Shown here piece by piece: positions 15,325 through 16,367 of a DNA stretch of 16,367 bases. The notes beneath the pieces are model-generated. The model was not told the DNA's origin. It ran no database searches and saw only the letters and a program-made list of their open reading frames with translations. Numbering within the stretch: the stretch's first letter is position 1; each line of letters begins with the position of its first letter. Both the position numbers and the translations under genes were made by a program. This DNA comes from Nitrosopumilales archaeon CG_4_9_14_0_2_um_filter_34_16 (lineage in GTDB: Archaea; Thermoproteota; Nitrososphaeria; Nitrososphaerales; Nitrosopumilaceae): the NCBI GenBank assembly GCA_002788515.1, contig PFRJ01000118.1:1-16367 (forward strand), written 5' to 3'.

Positions 15325-15332
15325 TTAAAAAA
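15325..15332 (-). promoter_or_regulatory. Weak TATA-like site for the first PEFG gene
   Basis: The minus strand reads TTTTTTAATA about 22-27 bases before the ATG at 15305. The site overlaps the T-rich terminator of the gene upstream, so one short AT-rich segment may do both jobs. Confidence 0.25.
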
Positions 15333-15348
15333 TGAAAAAATGAAAAAA
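15327..15348 (-). terminator. Triple T6 tract, terminator of the second PEFG gene
   Basis: On the minus strand three runs of six T are separated by CA, starting 10 bases after the stop codon of the PEFG gene at 15359-16240. No hairpin is needed; repeated T-tracts are the standard archaeal termination signal. Confidence 0.55.
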
Positions 15349-15358
15349 TTGTGTGATT

Positions 15359-16240
15359 TTAGTATCTTGGCATAATGCTAAGTCTTGATTTTGCAGATAC
15401 TGCAATTATTGAGATAATTGCTACTGCTAGAATCATGGCTGCAATTGTACCAAATTCTGGAATCACATGTGTACCCACTATCTCAATTGTTTCAGCGCCT
15501 GCTGGGAACATTATTGTTACTTTGTTTCCAACAATTTCACATTCTGGTTCATTACATTCTTCTCCGTCAACTAATACCATGAAGATATTTTCGATGATTG
15601 TTTTTGATGGAGTTATTGTCAATGTTCCGTCTTCCTTAGCGTTGATTTTGATGATAATTGAACCATTATCACCAGGATTGAGAGTTGCACTAGTTACTGT
15701 TCCACCTGAAATGCTAAATGGTATACATTGACCACTTGCGGATAATTCATTTGCACCACATTGATTGTCTGGTGTTTGTGGGGAGTAACCTGCAACTCCA
15801 CCAGTTAGTTCAACTTGGACTTTGTTACTTTTTTCAGTACTTCCATAGTTTGCTCTAATGGTGTAGGTACCATCGTATTTCCACATTGCACCTGCTGTGT
15901 TTAATGTTGTCTTGAAACTACCATCATCTGCTACATTGACTTGATCAATTGTAACGATGGAGTTTAAAGGACTTACAACAGTTAGTGTAACTGGAAATCC
16001 AGAAGTGTTTGCTACTTGACCTTCTACCATAATCTTGTCATTATGACCATAATCTGTCTTGTCTGTCCAAACAGATATTGGGATGGATTTGAGCAACATT
16101 TGATTAGCTGCTTCTTTGGCATCCTCCATGGTACACCCAACACATGCTTGCGGAAGTTCTGCGGCATATGCTGATGACACGGTTAAGGTACCGACTGCAG
16201 TCAAAAGGGCCAGTAACGTGAACGACGTACGATTGTTCAT
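15359..16240 (-). CDS. PEFG-CTERM surface protein with N-terminal CxxC (second tandem gene)
   Basis: Exported protein of 293 residues, function unknown. A signal peptide (about 1-27, ending SAYAAE) leads into a short helix with a CVGC pair (C33 and C36). The Ig-like module (about 54-146) contains GAMWKYDGTYTIRANYG. A 12-residue cysteine loop (C161 to C172, CGANELSASGQC) resembles the loop in the CFI-box protein. The second beta domain (about 175-256) has ISGGTV, a C229/C234 pair, and IEIVGTHVIPEFG. PEFG is at 261-264, followed by a hydrophobic helix and the basic end SAKSRLSIMPRY, the PEFG-CTERM sorting signal. Six cysteines in the mature part are notable next to the cysteine-free neighbour. 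The visible part of the next upstream gene is identical to the last 65 bases of this one, so it belongs to a recent tandem duplication. Confidence 0.87.
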   Translation of the reverse strand: MNNRTSFTLLALLTAVGTLTVSSAYAAELPQACVGCTMEDAKEAANQMLLKSIPISVWTDKTDYGHNDKIMVEGQVANTSGFPVTLTVVSPLNSIVTIDQVNVADDGSFKTTLNTAGAMWKYDGTYTIRANYGSTEKSNKVQVELTGGVAGYSPQTPDNQCGANELSASGQCIPFSISGGTVTSATLNPGDNGSIIIKINAKEDGTLTITPSKTIIENIFMVLVDGEECNEPECEIVGNKVTIMFPAGAETIEIVGTHVIPEFGTIAAMILAVAIISIIAVSAKSRLSIMPRY

Positions 16241-16264
16241 CTTGTTGCGAATTACATACGTCTC

Positions 16265-16282
16265 TATTTATGTATATTTAAA
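16265..16282 (-). promoter_or_regulatory. TATA region for the second PEFG gene
   Basis: The minus strand holds TTTAAATA (16275-16282) and CATAAATA (16265-16272), centred about 38 and 28 bases before the ATG at 16240. The nearer one gives a leaderless mRNA and the farther one a leader of roughly 10 bases. Confidence 0.4.
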
Positions 16283-16296
16283 AATAGAAAAAAATT
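16281..16296 (-). terminator. T-rich tract after the third PEFG gene
   Basis: The minus strand reads AATTTTTTTCTATTTT a few bases after the stop at 16303. It abuts the TATA region of the next gene, as in the other PEFG spacer. Confidence 0.45.
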
Positions 16297-16302
16297 GTGA
16301 AC

Positions 16303-16367
16303 TTAGTATCTTGGCATAATGCTAAGTCTTGATTTTGCAGATACTGCAATTATTGAGATAATTGCTA
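16303..16367 (-). CDS. PEFG-CTERM protein, C-terminal fragment cut by the window edge (third tandem gene)
   Basis: Only the last 20 codons and the stop are visible. They encode AIISIIAVSAKSRLSIMPRY, identical in DNA and protein to the end of the gene at 15359-16240: part of an anchor helix and its basic tail. The rest, including PEFG itself, lies beyond the window. It could be a full paralogue or only a duplicated 3' end; the length of identity, still running at the edge, cannot be judged here. Confidence 0.75.
   Translation of the reverse strand, partial: AIISIIAVSAKSRLSIMPRY

Larger units (their letters stand above)
15359..16367 (-). repeat. Identical 65-bp direct repeat at two PEFG gene ends
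   Basis: Bases 15359-15423 and 16303-16367 are identical at all 65 positions, and the second copy continues past the window. The period is 944 bases, close to one gene plus spacer. The repeat encodes the anchor helix and basic tail of the PEFG-CTERM signal with the stop codon. The adjoining spacer keeps only a short common stretch (an A-run then TTGTG). Confidence 0.95.

Noticed and set aside
15359..16367. The 65-bp direct repeat as ends of an insertion element
   Set aside because: The repeat is coding sequence for the PEFG anchor and stop; there is no transposase, inverted terminal repeat or target duplication.
1..16367. tRNA, rRNA or other structured RNA genes
   Set aside because: All spacers are under 90 bases, AT-rich and without cloverleaf-like sequence; none was found by eye on either strand.

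Overview
The window looks like chromosome from an ammonia-oxidising archaeon of the Nitrosopumilus/Nitrosarchaeum type (Nitrososphaerota, formerly Thaumarchaeota). The grounds are: strongly AT-rich DNA; proteins ending in the PEFG-CTERM sorting signal typical of this lineage; C-terminal repeats of the P-x-WIKNNAKWW type; a two-domain multicopper oxidase; TATA boxes about 22-30 bases before start codons, suggesting leaderless or near-leaderless mRNAs; and very tight gene packing. This assignment is made from the sequence alone and was not checked against a database.

Layout. Bases 1-3184 are a metal-handling block: the C-terminal part of a secreted multicopper oxidase, an overlapping ZIP-family metal transporter with an extra outer domain, and a convergent CDF metal exporter with three tandem cytoplasmic domains. 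Bases 3183-7473 hold two secreted proteins: a 1084-residue S-layer-like protein ending in two WIKNNAKWW repeats, and a 326-residue protein with a proline-rich tandem repeat and a CFI-box-type C-terminus. A 107-residue orphan gene (7524-7847) meets a cobalamin-type radical SAM enzyme (7842-9422, minus).

Bases 9481-14484 are the most interesting part: a nickel-pincer nucleotide (NPN) cofactor locus split over a divergent promoter. On the minus strand malate dehydrogenase is followed after 6 bases by larB. On the plus strand larC, larE and a cysteine desulfurase overlap by 4 bases at each junction. All three NPN biosynthesis genes are here, but no larA-type racemase is in the window. The proposed flow is: LarB carboxylates and hydrolyses nicotinate adenine dinucleotide, LarE adds sulfur (possibly recharged by the neighbouring cysteine desulfurase), and LarC inserts nickel. 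The malate dehydrogenase suggests that the cofactor may serve malate or a related hydroxyacid.

Bases 14481-16367 (minus strand) hold three tandem PEFG-CTERM surface-protein genes, the last cut by the window edge; the second and third are identical over all 65 visible bases. An Ig-like module recurs in the two full PEFG proteins and the CFI-box protein, and less clearly in the S-layer-like protein, so the cell appears to combine one outer domain with several anchors. I saw no tRNA, rRNA, CRISPR array, insertion sequence or other mobile element. No gene-free stretch reaches 300 bases; the longest spacer is 89 bases.
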